IMG/VR virus record: IMGVR_UViG_3300025151_000105
Span: 1 to 39,808 of that record
Origin: a virus
DNA: 39,808 nucleotides
Reading direction: 5' to 3' (one strand)
In this document: piece by piece, positions 15,901 to 23,415 of the stretch
How the letters are laid out: each line of letters starts with the position of its first letter
Position numbering within the stretch: the stretch's first letter is position 1
Program-made: the position numbers and the translations under genes
The notes under the pieces: model-generated
What the model saw: the letters and a program-made list of their open reading frames with translations, nothing else
What the model was told of the DNA's origin: nothing
Database searches by the model: none

Positions 15901-16435
15901 AAGCAGCAATAATGCCCTCTCCGTATTGTTCAAGTAGATTGAAGTCTATGCGAGGATAGCGATAGAAGTTATCACCGGTGTAACTCTGAGAGATCATCTT
16001 GAAAAGATTGTTGAGACCAGTTTGATTCTGAGCCAAAAGAACCAAGTGACGACGACGATTAATGTCATGCTTGGTAACTCCTTTTGAAGCACCCTCGTTT
16101 TCAATCGTTGTGCCAGATTGTTCTTTATCGATCTGCTTTGCAAGCTTCTTATCTTTTCGAAACTCTTCGAGTTGTTCCTTCCATTCGCCAACAGATGGAA
16201 TAAAGTAAGCTTCAACACCATAGATTGGCTTGAAGTCTTTACCTTGTGCTTGCATCTTTTTTGCATGCATAACTTGATAGGCCAAGCCGTTCATGTTTCC
16301 ATGATCGGTCAAGGCCAATGCTTTTGATCCGTTGGAGTAAGCAAACTCCATGTGGTCTTCTGGATAGCCGAAGCCATCAAACGGTGAGCCCACTCCACAG
16401 TGAGCATGTAATCCTACAAATGGTATTCTCTCCAT
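12995..16435 (-). CDS. dnaE: DNA polymerase III alpha subunit, DnaE type
   Basis: An 1146-residue family C polymerase, near the length of bacterial DnaE. The N-terminal PHP domain has HAH (10-12) and ALTDHGNMNG. The palm has GPGRGSAAGSLVAYALG, then DYPDIDYDVSD with the catalytic aspartates, and IKFDILGLSTLRMI with the third. The thumb and fingers carry GSGYGFNKSHAVSY-like YFSGYGFNKSHAVSY and a helix-hairpin-helix (TTIKGLGDKAIDQI); the C-terminus ends in an OB-like part. AAGGAGG precedes the ATG, behind the promoter at 16457-16485. It is probably the main replicase; no T4-type gp43 is in this window. Confidence 0.96.
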   Translation of the reverse strand: MERIPFVGLHAHCGVGSPFDGFGYPEDHMEFAYSNGSKALALTDHGNMNGLAYQVMHAKKMQAQGKDFKPIYGVEAYFIPSVGEWKEQLEEFRKDKKLAKQIDKEQSGTTIENEGASKGVTKHDINRRRHLVLLAQNQTGLNNLFKMISQSYTGDNFYRYPRIDFNLLEQYGEGIIAASACLGGVYAGCYWENRDDGADAVLDCMRDITQRFQDILGDRWYAELQWNNIPEQHELNQYIIQVADEMGVKLISTCDSHYPNPTAWQSRELYKRLGWLGKKPEWASMELPVSVEEIGYELYPKNGNQMWQSYKHYSQLCGVTYDDETILNSITETHRIAFERIESFTPDNTVRLPDFVVPAGTDATTYLGQLSFEGLVAVFKSRGLDPNGGMFKKYNQRLNQELDVINSRGFAKYFLTMKAVVDKTNEVQLAGPGRGSAAGSLVAYALGITQVDPIKYGLLFSRFLRSDAKDYPDIDYDVSDPMVLKEKLIEEWGNDVVVPISNWNTLQLKSLIKDISRLYEIPFSEVNPVTSKMIGEATPLAKARHGIKAGIYTPTLSEVMEFSDSLQGFFRKYPKIEKHCRDLAGQVKSCSRHAGGVVIGESLNQYMPLISSKGVRQTPWSEGQNVRQLEPMGFIKFDILGLSTLRMIEDCIEKILRRHHGIQNPTFQQVRNFYMENLHPDVIDLDDQEVYKNIFHDQKWIGIFQFTENGAQTFASQVKPTSIIDISAITSIYRPGPLGAGVDRQYVAAHNDPESVWYMNDLVREVTEETHGFLIFQEQIALLAHKLGRNLTLDEGNLLRKVLTKKGTGKGHEVKDGIYKKFIQGCEDNGLATSQGKDLWQTFEYFSGYGFNKSHAVSYSIISYQCAWLCNYYTTEWVASFLDKEPETRKEKAINLAKQHGYNIQPLNVNHSHRAWEILDDSTLIAPLTTIKGLGDKAIDQILAHRPFNTIEDFLFNDNIVYSKLNKKALDALCRAGAMKDLQDDRFTGDKHFWTATCVDRPRKLKNFEENIVKYRPEGNFSTDERIDFLANLTGIFPVSLVIDDGIQRKLDQYGVPPISEYDPELQMCWCIVREVTKKKTKNGKLFYVVDVIDNNSVQTRLRCWSVNPERDILYINRPYMIKPQYNETWGFSTRGALNNSWVMLG

Positions 16436-16456
16436 TCTGCCTCCTTAAGTGTTTAT

Positions 16457-16485
16457 AATGTATCATGTTTTGTTGTGTTTGTCAA
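16457..16485 (-). promoter_or_regulatory. sigma70-type promoter
   Basis: TTGACA (16480-16485), 17 bases, TACATT (16457-16462), TGA before the -10. Drives dnaE and dut. Confidence 0.88.
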
Positions 16486-16493
16486 GTATATAT

Positions 16494-17249
16494 TTATATC
16501 CATTTCTCAATATCTTTGAGGGACCCTTTAAATTGCATATTGTGATATAGTGCCGCTGTTTTTCCTGAACCTTTCATTTGCAGAGTAACAGGCCCTAACT
16601 CTACCACTGAGCCATTAGGTCGTATTCTTACTATCGCACTCTCAGCAATTTTATTAATCAAAGGATCAATATCAAATTCGCTTCTTGATTCGTAACAGTC
16701 TTTCTCTTTTGTCCACAAGACTCTGTTGGCTATGGTCTCAGTATTCGCTGGGTTGTTAAAGCTCGTCTTGAAAACAAATTCCAATACCGACCTAATATTT
16801 TCTTGGAACCAGTCAACCATGGATTGAGAATTAGTTAGATTGGAACCCAATACTCTATTCCTTCTAATCTCATATTTCTGTGATAGATATCTTGTATCAA
16901 TTCCCCAAACTTTTTCGCAATGCTCTTTAAAAAGATTTTGATCTTTAAAATAGCCATGGTTACCAAAGAACTGATCGAATTGAATTTTAAGATTATCATC
17001 AATATTAAACAACCTACAGAATCTATTAACAGAACACACTTGGATTTGAGTGCTTGTTTGTGAGTTTTTAATTGAATAGTTGTAGTCTTCAGTTACGACA
17101 TCTGTTTTGGATGTCGTTGTTCGTTCTCCCCAAATGTCTAACATGTCGGATGGAAAACGACCATTCTTATTTAATCTAACAGTTTTTTCAAAATCGTGAC
17201 CCTCGTCTCTACCACGAAGTCCACCATCAATTTGTGCTTGAGTAGCCAT
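16494..17249 (-). CDS. putative PD-(D/E)XK restriction-like endonuclease
   Basis: A 251-residue protein. Glu21, then SKTDVV with Asp50 and YNYSIKN with Lys61, fit a PD-(D/E)XK core with Ser in the third position. QVCSVNRFCRLF follows, as in restriction endonuclease-like proteins (KxDVV...xSIKN). It sits immediately downstream of a cytosine and an adenine methyltransferase but has its own promoter (17274-17302) and GGAGG plus four bases. It may be a restriction-type nuclease acting on host or rival DNA, or a stray repair nuclease. Confidence 0.6.
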   Translation of the reverse strand: MATQAQIDGGLRGRDEGHDFEKTVRLNKNGRFPSDMLDIWGERTTTSKTDVVTEDYNYSIKNSQTSTQIQVCSVNRFCRLFNIDDNLKIQFDQFFGNHGYFKDQNLFKEHCEKVWGIDTRYLSQKYEIRRNRVLGSNLTNSQSMVDWFQENIRSVLEFVFKTSFNNPANTETIANRVLWTKEKDCYESRSEFDIDPLINKIAESAIVRIRPNGSVVELGPVTLQMKGSGKTAALYHNMQFKGSLKDIEKWI

Positions 17250-17273
17250 ACAGCCTCCTTTAATTACACATAT

Positions 17274-17302
17274 AATATAACTCTTTACGAGGCTGTTGTC
17301 AA
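17274..17302 (-). promoter_or_regulatory. sigma70-type promoter
   Basis: TTGACA (17297-17302), 17 bases, TATATT (17274-17279). Gives the nuclease gene expression independent of the methyltransferases. Confidence 0.86.
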
Positions 17303-17305
17303 GCT

Positions 17306-18364
17306 TTATTTTGGTATTGTTTTAATAATCTCCAAGCACATCTTGGGAGGGAAGCATTCGCCGATTATATGTCTCATGAAGTTCTCATCCTGATCTAAAT
17401 GATTATCAAAGCAATTATCAGGGAGACCGCAAAGGATCACTAACTCTCTAACGGATAATGCACGAGCATCAGAATATGTTCCGTCTTCTTTAAGATTACC
17501 GGGGTGTACATTGTTTTGACTATTAATGGAGCCATTTGTCATACCAATTGTTGGAGATGGCTCATCCCATTTAATCCTCTTGTATGTTGTTCTGAATCCT
17601 TTTATCTTTCTCATCTTACCGGTGACTTTATCTTTTGTTTTCGGAAAATGAACAGGGTTATCAAATGCAGTCATACCAGTTGCTGTGTGTTTCATCCAGA
17701 GGATGTGATTGTCATTATGCTTTCTTCCAAAGTGCCATGGTATATCAGTCTGTTGGCTTGCTTCGATTGACGGCAGGTGACCAATCGCTTCTCGAACGGT
17801 AATCTTTTTATCATGCTTTTGAGGCATTTCCCACAATCCTTCAGAAGAAATTAAGGTTATAAGCCTGTTCCTATGTTGAGGTGTGCCGTAATCGGAGGCA
17901 TTTAAAACTTGTGTATTTATAGTGTATTTTTGTGGTATGTTGTCTCGAATATAATCCATTATGTTTACAGATTTTCCATTGTGATTGATAAATGTTTTTG
18001 CCATGCCACGAACATTTTCAATTAAGATATATTTTGGATTGAGGTCATTGATAAGCGAAACAACTTTTTTGATCAAAGAATTTCGTGGATCGTCTTTTTT
18101 GGCTCTCAAAGCATTTGCTTGGGACATCCCTTGGCAAGGTGGAGTCGCAATGATTAAATCAATGTCGTTGGAGACATCAACAATCTGATTATACACATCG
18201 GTGTCTGTGATGCTGCCTTGGATCATTTTCGTCTCAGGATAAAGCTTTTTATAGAAGTCGGCTCGATCTTTTAGTAATTCATTAGCGGCAATGACTTCGA
18301 TACCTTGTTGGCCGAGATACCACTCGTCAATGCCAACATTTGAAAATAGTGTTAATGCTTTCAT
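17306..18364 (-). CDS. dcm: DNA (cytosine-5) methyltransferase
   Basis: A 352-residue C5 methyltransferase. Motif I is LFSNVGI (variant of FxGxG), motif IV ATPPCQGMSQ with catalytic Cys77, motif VI IENVRG with Glu116, motif VIII GTPQHRNRLI. A variable target-recognition region precedes the C-terminal motifs X-like part. The ATG at 18364 (GAGG upstream) is preferred over 18382, which overlaps the previous gene. It would protect phage DNA from cytosine-sensitive restriction; the target sequence is not readable from the protein. Confidence 0.93.
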   Translation of the reverse strand: MKALTLFSNVGIDEWYLGQQGIEVIAANELLKDRADFYKKLYPETKMIQGSITDTDVYNQIVDVSNDIDLIIATPPCQGMSQANALRAKKDDPRNSLIKKVVSLINDLNPKYILIENVRGMAKTFINHNGKSVNIMDYIRDNIPQKYTINTQVLNASDYGTPQHRNRLITLISSEGLWEMPQKHDKKITVREAIGHLPSIEASQQTDIPWHFGRKHNDNHILWMKHTATGMTAFDNPVHFPKTKDKVTGKMRKIKGFRTTYKRIKWDEPSPTIGMTNGSINSQNNVHPGNLKEDGTYSDARALSVRELVILCGLPDNCFDNHLDQDENFMRHIIGECFPPKMCLEIIKTIPK

Positions 18365-18371
18365 GTTTCCT

Positions 18372-19409
18372 CTACTTGTCAATAATAAATAAAAATTCTG
18401 TTAGTTTGTCTGATATTTTGTTCAGACTTTTTGCTTGTGAACAAATCCTGTGATCAATCGAATCAATTGTAAGTTTGCCCTCTCGTTTACAAATTTCTGT
18501 AAGCTCATCAAAGGTCAAAATATTTCTTGGAGCATCGCTGTATGAAAGGATTAGTCGTTTATAGTTGAAGGATTCAAGAAGTTTTGTGAAGTCTTCGACT
18601 GCCCTTGGTTTACTATAGTAAGCACCGGCGGGCTGGTTTTTCTTGCGATAAGCGGCTCTTTCTGGCCTAGGAATGGCATAATCGGTATCCAGCACTGGCT
18701 GATCCCACATTACTACACTATCATTTAGATGGTAGCAGGTGTCATACAGAACACCGGCGGTATATGGAGGATCCAAATAAACTACATCATAGTTTTTCTT
18801 TCTGACCTTGAGAATGTCGCCTTTGTATACCTTACCTTTTGGTCCTTGAACCAAAGTTGGAATCTCAAACACAACATCACTCAAAGCAGCGGGAGTCCAA
18901 TCCTTCAAGCAAGACTTCTGATCGTTGGTGTTGTTGAAGACTTTATCCATTGCCAGAATGATGGAGAAGATAACAGCATTCCTGTCATTAGGGTCTACTA
19001 TGAGATCTGCATAGTCACGAGCGACATCCAGCTTCATGGCATTGGATTTTGTGAATCCCAAAGGTCGTGACTCAATCTGCTTTATGCCTTTTATCATCCG
19101 CTTTCGTTCACCAGAATAGTTGCCTGCGATCCAGCCAGTATAACCCGTAAGCCAGTTAATGTGCTCGATATGCTTGGCTACTGCTTTCATATCAAAGCCA
19201 TTCAGAAAAACTGAAGCAAACAGATTACATGACTCCATCTTATCATTGGCATAAACTTTGTATCCCTGCGATCTTAAGTGAGCAGATACAATTCCAGTGC
19301 CAGAGAAGCCATCAAATACTTCCGTGGCATTGATCTCTTTAATTCGCTTCTCGATATTGGGCAGAAGCTTTCTCTTTGAGCCCTTTAATGATACTGTCTT
19401 GAAAGACAT
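18372..19409 (-). CDS. dam: DNA (adenine-N6) methyltransferase, D12/Dam type
   Basis: A 345-residue D12-class enzyme: KGSKRKLLPNI near the N-terminus, EVFDGFSGTGIVSAHL as the AdoMet-binding motif I and DVVYLDPPYTAG with DPPY at 213-216. GGAGG plus four bases before ATG; behind the promoter at 19431-19459 and cotranscribed with the cytosine methyltransferase. It may protect the genome from restriction or modify it for packaging or timing. Confidence 0.93.
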   Translation of the reverse strand: MSFKTVSLKGSKRKLLPNIEKRIKEINATEVFDGFSGTGIVSAHLRSQGYKVYANDKMESCNLFASVFLNGFDMKAVAKHIEHINWLTGYTGWIAGNYSGERKRMIKGIKQIESRPLGFTKSNAMKLDVARDYADLIVDPNDRNAVIFSIILAMDKVFNNTNDQKSCLKDWTPAALSDVVFEIPTLVQGPKGKVYKGDILKVRKKNYDVVYLDPPYTAGVLYDTCYHLNDSVVMWDQPVLDTDYAIPRPERAAYRKKNQPAGAYYSKPRAVEDFTKLLESFNYKRLILSYSDAPRNILTFDELTEICKREGKLTIDSIDHRICSQAKSLNKISDKLTEFLFIIDK

Positions 19410-19430
19410 AAAACCTCCATGATTTTATAT

Positions 19431-19459
19431 AATATAACATGGCCCCTGATTGTTGTCAA
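19431..19459 (-). promoter_or_regulatory. sigma70-type promoter
   Basis: TTGACA (19454-19459), 17 bases, TATATT (19431-19436). Drives the adenine and cytosine methyltransferase genes. Confidence 0.87.
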
Positions 19460-19467
19460 GGGCCATG
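19438..19467 (-). other. inverted repeat around the -35 box
   Basis: CATGGCCC (19460-19467 on the minus strand) and GGGCCATG (19438-19445) pair around a 14-base loop that contains the -35 region. A near-equivalent structure lies at 30598-30627. There is no T-run after it, so it is not a standard terminator. Confidence 0.7.
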
Positions 19468-19485
19468 AGAAGAAAAAACAAAACT

Positions 19486-19911
19486 TTATTTGATTTCTAT
19501 TGTTATCTTGTCTTTTGGTTTCTGGGGAGGTATTGTTATTTCCAAAAGGCCATTTACAAAAGTGGCCTTAGAGGATGTCAAATCAAGATGATTTTCAAAA
19601 TCAACAAACCTTTTAGAAAAGTCTCGACGGGCGATTCTTCTCTGCTTGTTTATTGTCTGATCGCTAAAGCTCTCAGACCATATGGTTATGGTATTATCTT
19701 CGATATCAATCTTTATATCGTCTTTACTAAAGCCAGCGAGAGCCATTTCTATAATTTGGTTACCTGAATCATCTTTGTAAATATCTGTTACAGGATAACC
19801 ATTTGTAGATCTGCGAATGTGCACATCTGGGTTGGCAAAAAAATCATTTAAAATAGACTGAAACGCCGGTCTTGAAATAATGGCCGATGGCCTTGTTATA
19901 AAATTAGTCAT
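19486..19911 (-). CDS. small heat-shock protein Hsp20
   Basis: A 141-residue alpha-crystallin-type holdase that binds unfolding proteins without ATP. The alpha-crystallin core starts at PVTDIYKDDSGNQIIEMAL, includes AGFSKDDIKIDIEDNTITI and GLLEITIP, and ends with an IxI-like tail (ITIEIK). The frame extends to 19968, but AGGAG eight bases before the ATG at 19911 marks the start, leaving a leader of about 50 bases behind the promoter at 19971-19999. Confidence 0.93.
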   Translation of the reverse strand: MTNFITRPSAIISRPAFQSILNDFFANPDVHIRRSTNGYPVTDIYKDDSGNQIIEMALAGFSKDDIKIDIEDNTITIWSESFSDQTINKQRRIARRDFSKRFVDFENHLDLTSSKATFVNGLLEITIPPQKPKDKITIEIK

Positions 19912-19970
19912 AATAAATTCTCCTATGTTAGCAAGTAATGACATGTGACCCTTGAAGGCATCACGCATAC

Positions 19971-19999
19971 AATATAACCACTTAATACTTGATTGTCAA
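19971..19999 (-). promoter_or_regulatory. sigma70-type promoter
   Basis: TTGACA (19994-19999), 17 bases, TATATT (19971-19976). Drives the Hsp20 gene with an unusually long leader. Confidence 0.85.
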
Positions 20000-20005
20000 G
20001 CAGAT

Positions 20006-20389
20006 TTAAAATTCTTTTATATGTTTCTCGCACATTTGTGAATATATGCCGATCGCTCCTGTGATTGGCTCACCGCACACAATGCAAGCATCTGATGCAT
20101 TCGCTTCGGTTTCAGCCAGTAGAGAATTTAAATAGAAGTCTGATTTGGCCATATAGATTCTTAACATACCAAATTTATTCTTGACAGTCATAATTTTATA
20201 TTCTGTAGGATCGTAGTTGTTTCTTTTTATATGCACATCAAGTTTGACAACAAAGTCGGCGACAAACTCAAACCATCCCGGCCCTACATCAAAACCCCAA
20301 AAAACATCGCTGAACAGATATTCAAAATTATTGTAGAGATCTTCATATTCATTATCTCTGTTGTATTTTTTTGGAAACTTAGCGGTCAT
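20006..20389 (-). CDS. conserved phage zinc-binding protein
   Basis: A 127-residue protein. GPGWFEFVADF, TVKNKFGMLRIYM and then CIVC...CEKH (CxxC, CxxH) match a family of uncharacterised phage proteins in which a zinc knuckle follows a KFGxLRxY strand. The ATG at 20389 is preferred to 20428, giving an 11-base rather than 50-base overlap with the gene upstream, although neither has a strong Shine-Dalgarno. Function unknown. Confidence 0.65.
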   Translation of the reverse strand: MTAKFPKKYNRDNEYEDLYNNFEYLFSDVFWGFDVGPGWFEFVADFVVKLDVHIKRNNYDPTEYKIMTVKNKFGMLRIYMAKSDFYLNSLLAETEANASDACIVCGEPITGAIGIYSQMCEKHIKEF

Positions 20390-20645
20390 TTTCTTTACTA
20401 ACCTCTTTAACTTTAAAATCGGGCACATCTTGCAACTTATAAGAACCGATTACAATATCAGCCAAAAATTTATATCCCAGAACTGACCAAGGATATGTAA
20501 ATTCATCGTACCAAAATATGTGAACTATGATCCCAACACTGCTTTTACTAATTGGAACAAATTTCTTTGAGGCTACACAATAATATGATCCCCTCTCTAC
20601 AGTCACCAGAGAGCCTACTTTAATCTTCTCTTGATTTATAGGCAT
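20379..20645 (-). CDS. small SH3-like protein
   Basis: An 88-residue protein: KIKVGSLVTVERGSYYC, then SSVGIIVHIFWYDEF and YPWSVLGYKFLADIV. The VGSLVTV...VGIIV...W pattern is the clearest example of the window's small beta-barrel group. It overlaps the preceding gene by 26 bases. Function unknown. Confidence 0.65.
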   Translation of the reverse strand: MPINQEKIKVGSLVTVERGSYYCVASKKFVPISKSSVGIIVHIFWYDEFTYPWSVLGYKFLADIVIGSYKLQDVPDFKVKEVSKENDR

Positions 20646-20835
20646 TAATCATTTTCTCGAATTCGGCTCTGTCGATCTTCACTACGGCACGAGAACTAGT
20701 GCTTTCTCCATTTGTCCAGAGTTCAAAAGCACACTCACTAATATCTTCTACCTCGATATAAATACAGTCTCTCTCTGTTTGATCTTCATAGAGGACAGTA
20801 TTTGTTGTGATACAAATAGTTTTTCTCGTGCTCAT
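20620..20835 (-). CDS. hypothetical protein
   Basis: A 71-residue protein, probably a beta-sheet (TICITTNTVLYEDQ, CIYIEVEDI, SSRAVVKID) with a C-terminal helix. AGGAG six bases before ATG; ATGA overlap with the J-domain gene stop shows coupling. No family recognised. Confidence 0.6.
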   Translation of the reverse strand: MSTRKTICITTNTVLYEDQTERDCIYIEVEDISECAFELWTNGESTSSRAVVKIDRAEFEKMINAYKSRED

Positions 20836-21470
20836 ACTCTTCTCCTAAATAATTTATAAATAAAATCTTTTATTACTTGGTCTTTAGCATTCTTTTCTTC
20901 GGTTTGATAAAGCTTCCAGCCGTAAGTTGATTTATGTTTTTGAATTTTTTCATCAACACTCTTGACTTCTCGTCGAAGATGACCATTCATCTTCTTGTAG
21001 TTTGAGGGCTTGATTCCAAGCTCCTCGGCTACTTTAATAACTATTGACCACTTAGCATTATTATATCCCCAAGTTGCTGCCTTAAATCTTGTATTCATTT
21101 TGTTGAAGTATTCCATATTGTCCATTGACAATCTGTCTGGGTGGCATTTTTTAACAATTTCTTTGTACAATTTAGCAAAGACCTTCTTGGCCTCTTTGTC
21201 CTCATCTGATGGTTGCTCAAGAACCACTATTCCGGTCTCGTCTGTCTCGGTTTGAGTCGCACTCATTCTGCTTTTTAGATCTTTGAACTGTGGAGTCTTT
21301 GATTGCTCTAGATCATCTTTGGAAATATTGTTTTCATTCAAGAAAGATTTATAATATTGATCAAAATCAATCATAATATCGGGCATTGACTCCTCAATAA
21401 TCTCAAGTTCTTCATTTTTAAACTTAAGTTCGCTAAGTAATCTTTTATATTCTAGTTCGTTAATACCCAT
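20832..21470 (-). CDS. J-domain (DnaJ-like) co-chaperone protein
   Basis: A 212-residue protein with a helical N-terminus and a C-terminal J-like domain (about 92-150): KVFAKLYKEIVKKCHPDRLS with HPD at 110-112, then FKAATWGYNNAKWSIVIKVAEELG as helix III. A basic helical tail follows (IKDFIYKLFRRRV). J domains stimulate Hsp70 ATPase, so it could redirect host DnaK; no DnaK is encoded in the window. The ATG lies about seven bases from the -10 of its promoter with no Shine-Dalgarno, suggesting a leaderless mRNA. Confidence 0.75.
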   Translation of the reverse strand: MGINELEYKRLLSELKFKNEELEIIEESMPDIMIDFDQYYKSFLNENNISKDDLEQSKTPQFKDLKSRMSATQTETDETGIVVLEQPSDEDKEAKKVFAKLYKEIVKKCHPDRLSMDNMEYFNKMNTRFKAATWGYNNAKWSIVIKVAEELGIKPSNYKKMNGHLRREVKSVDEKIQKHKSTYGWKLYQTEEKNAKDQVIKDFIYKLFRRRV

Positions 21471-21476
21471 ATACTA

Positions 21477-21505
21477 TAAGTATCATGTTTCTGGGTCATT
21501 GTCAA
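21477..21505 (-). promoter_or_regulatory. sigma70-type promoter, weak -10, possibly leaderless
   Basis: TTGACA (21500-21505), 17 bases, TACTTA (21477-21482), preceded by TGA. The ATG of the J-domain gene starts at 21470, at the expected transcription start. Confidence 0.7.
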
Positions 21506-22439
21506 GCCCTATTTTGTTAAATTCTCTATATCCCATGACAACTGGGTTTGGTCTTTTGATTTTCTTACTTTCCTCAGTTCCTAAGAACTCACAGTATTCC
21601 TCCCAAGATCCGATGTCGTAATACCAAGATGGTTCCATGGAATTGTCTTCCGACACATCAAGATCGATGAAAACATCTTGCAAATCAAAATGTCGGGCAG
21701 AATATCGCTCTTCAATTGGTAATCTCACGGTGTGTATGCCTCTTTCATCCTTTGGGCTTTCAGGATCATACATTCCAGTGCCTTTTTGCCTAATTATTCG
21801 CCTATATTTAACAAATTCTTCCTTTCCAAATGTAAATGAAGCATAGAGGTTGTCTTCAACCGACAATCCGCTTTTTGTTACATAAAAGTTAGTTTTTGAC
21901 CTAATCTTGCGACGATGTTCTCGGAGATCAAACGAGTTAAAAACAGAAAAAGGGAACGATACATAATATTTGTCTGGTTTGACCCACTTTGAGAGGAAAT
22001 CTGAGATCTTTAAACAGGAAACCGCACCATGAAGTACCGACCAAGCAAGACAATCCCTCTTGTCTCTGTCCTTTGGGTGGATTGGTACATAAAAGATTGG
22101 GATATGCTTCTGGTAATTCTTTTGTGCGGTTGCAAATTTATTGGTCACATAGATTGGATCCTGTATTCTCTCTCCAATGCGGTGCCTCAACAAAGGGGCC
22201 ATGTCATCATTGACAACAATCCATATTGTGTCACATCCAGCCCAAGCACACTCATAGATTGCATTCTCTATCAGTGTATAGTTTGGAGAAATAGGGGATA
22301 AGCATTCATCCCACTCCATTCCAAAGTCAAGTTTGTGTCCTGCGACGGGAACTATTCCTGCGAGGTGAAAGTTTTGGAGGTCGAGAAAAGGTTTGTCGTT
22401 AAGTTCGTCAGTCGTCTTCCTCTTTGTTTCATTTTGCAT
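21483..22439 (-). CDS. nucleotidyltransferase-like protein (GT-A fold)
   Basis: A 318-residue protein. GIVPVAGHKLDFGM (about 29-42), then PNYTLIENAIYECAWAGCDTIWIVVNDD follow the layout of sugar-nucleotide pyrophosphorylases (signature loop, xxPLIExAIxxxxxAGxxxIxIV), but the GGxGTR loop is absent. It may be an inactive or diverged NTP transferase. GAGG plus four bases precedes ATG. It overlaps the next upstream gene by 88 bases, and similar genes occur in large marine phages as far as I recall, without known function. Confidence 0.55.
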   Translation of the reverse strand: MQNETKRKTTDELNDKPFLDLQNFHLAGIVPVAGHKLDFGMEWDECLSPISPNYTLIENAIYECAWAGCDTIWIVVNDDMAPLLRHRIGERIQDPIYVTNKFATAQKNYQKHIPIFYVPIHPKDRDKRDCLAWSVLHGAVSCLKISDFLSKWVKPDKYYVSFPFSVFNSFDLREHRRKIRSKTNFYVTKSGLSVEDNLYASFTFGKEEFVKYRRIIRQKGTGMYDPESPKDERGIHTVRLPIEERYSARHFDLQDVFIDLDVSEDNSMEPSWYYDIGSWEEYCEFLGTEESKKIKRPNPVVMGYREFNKIGLDNDPET

Positions 22440-23161
22440 AATTCCTCTATCGTGTATAGCGAGTTCACTTCTTTTTTTATTTCTCTCCAGCCATGTTCAA
22501 TCTTGATCTTACCATGGCGAGCGGTGCCCTTCTTTGTGTAGCCAATGCTTGGGCCTTTGATGTTGTATTTCTTGAACAACTGGAGGCATTTGTGATGAAT
22601 GGCCATCTCGCTGTAATCCCAAAGCGAAGACTCTGATTCTTTTATTCTTGAGATAGCCACCATGTCACGCATTCCTTTTTTGACCTTTTGTCTACGAGAT
22701 GGATAAAGAACCATCCTCATTGGAGAGTCGTCATCGCCCCGAAGAACATCCGGACAATTTTTGGAACCTGCTCGAAAATCAAACCAGTCATAGAGTAACA
22801 CATCACCCGTATCATTTAGGTCAAGTTTCATAAGTTCTTGATATCTAACAATAAAACGGGAACTTTGTTTTGTTACGATTGTTACGACCTTTTTGTCACT
22901 ATCGTGACGAAGGTTTTGTATCATATCTGGGATAACCATAAGGCCACCCATTCCAAGGATGAATACAAGACGATCCCATATCTCTGCATAAGTTGGAACC
23001 TTATCAAACAACAGGAAGTCAAAATTGTGATGATCACTAACAATTTCAACATCATTTGGTCTCACAGGATCGTGAAGGATAATCGGAAGTTCATTTTTAT
23101 AGGCATAGAGTAACGACTTAATTGTGCGGCCTATGACAAGTGTTTGAAAACTTAGTTCGAT
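22352..23161 (-). CDS. conserved phage protein with probable ATC start
   Basis: A 269-residue protein if started at ATC 23159-23161. An in-frame GTG at 23065 is available, but the 32 codons upstream (containing FQTLVIGRTIKSLLYAYK) look coding and resemble the N-terminus of a phage family beginning xxVIGRTLxA. No ATG, GTG or TTG occurs in that stretch, while GGAGG plus four bases lies directly before the ATC. Later segments include WDRLVFILGMGGLMVIPD. It is paired with the nucleotidyltransferase-like gene. Function unknown. Confidence 0.6.
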   Translation of the reverse strand: MELSFQTLVIGRTIKSLLYAYKNELPIILHDPVRPNDVEIVSDHHNFDFLLFDKVPTYAEIWDRLVFILGMGGLMVIPDMIQNLRHDSDKKVVTIVTKQSSRFIVRYQELMKLDLNDTGDVLLYDWFDFRAGSKNCPDVLRGDDDSPMRMVLYPSRRQKVKKGMRDMVAISRIKESESSLWDYSEMAIHHKCLQLFKKYNIKGPSIGYTKKGTARHGKIKIEHGWREIKKEVNSLYTIEELCKMKQRGRRLTNLTTNLFSTSKTFTSQE

Positions 23162-23415
23162 GACTCCTCCCTAGATACATGATCAAGAAACCTTTGCGGT
23201 ATCGCTCTTTTTAAATCATTACCAAACTGAACATCATAAAGTGGTTCATTAAACATAATCCAGTCTTGGTAAGAGTATGATTGATCGTATTTTGCTTCGC
23301 TGACAATAATCCCAATTTTTTTTGAGCTATCTTCCAAAACAGTGTAGATGTTGTATGATTCTAAATGAACAAGATCACCAATCTTAAATATTGGTTTTAT
23401 TTTAGATATTGTCAT
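23152..23415 (-). CDS. small SH3-like protein
   Basis: An 87-residue protein with FKIGDLVHLESYNIY, KKIGIIVSEAKYD and PLYDVQFG, a clear member of the small beta-barrel group. The longer open frame to 23610 lies inside thyX; the ATG at 23415 leaves a 14-base overlap and is the likely start, although its Shine-Dalgarno is weak. Its 3' end carries the ribosome site of the gene at 22352. Confidence 0.6.
   Translation of the reverse strand: MTISKIKPIFKIGDLVHLESYNIYTVLEDSSKKIGIIVSEAKYDQSYSYQDWIMFNEPLYDVQFGNDLKRAIPQRFLDHVSREESSN

Noticed and set aside
16488-16497. TATAAATA as a T4-type late promoter
   Set aside because: Matches such as that near 16490 and a few inside genes are scattered and not placed before gene starts; in AT-rich DNA they are expected by chance.
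18364-18382. TTGACA at the end of the adenine methylase gene as another promoter
   Set aside because: No -10-like hexamer lies 16-18 bases further; the sequence is explained by codons for the last residues.
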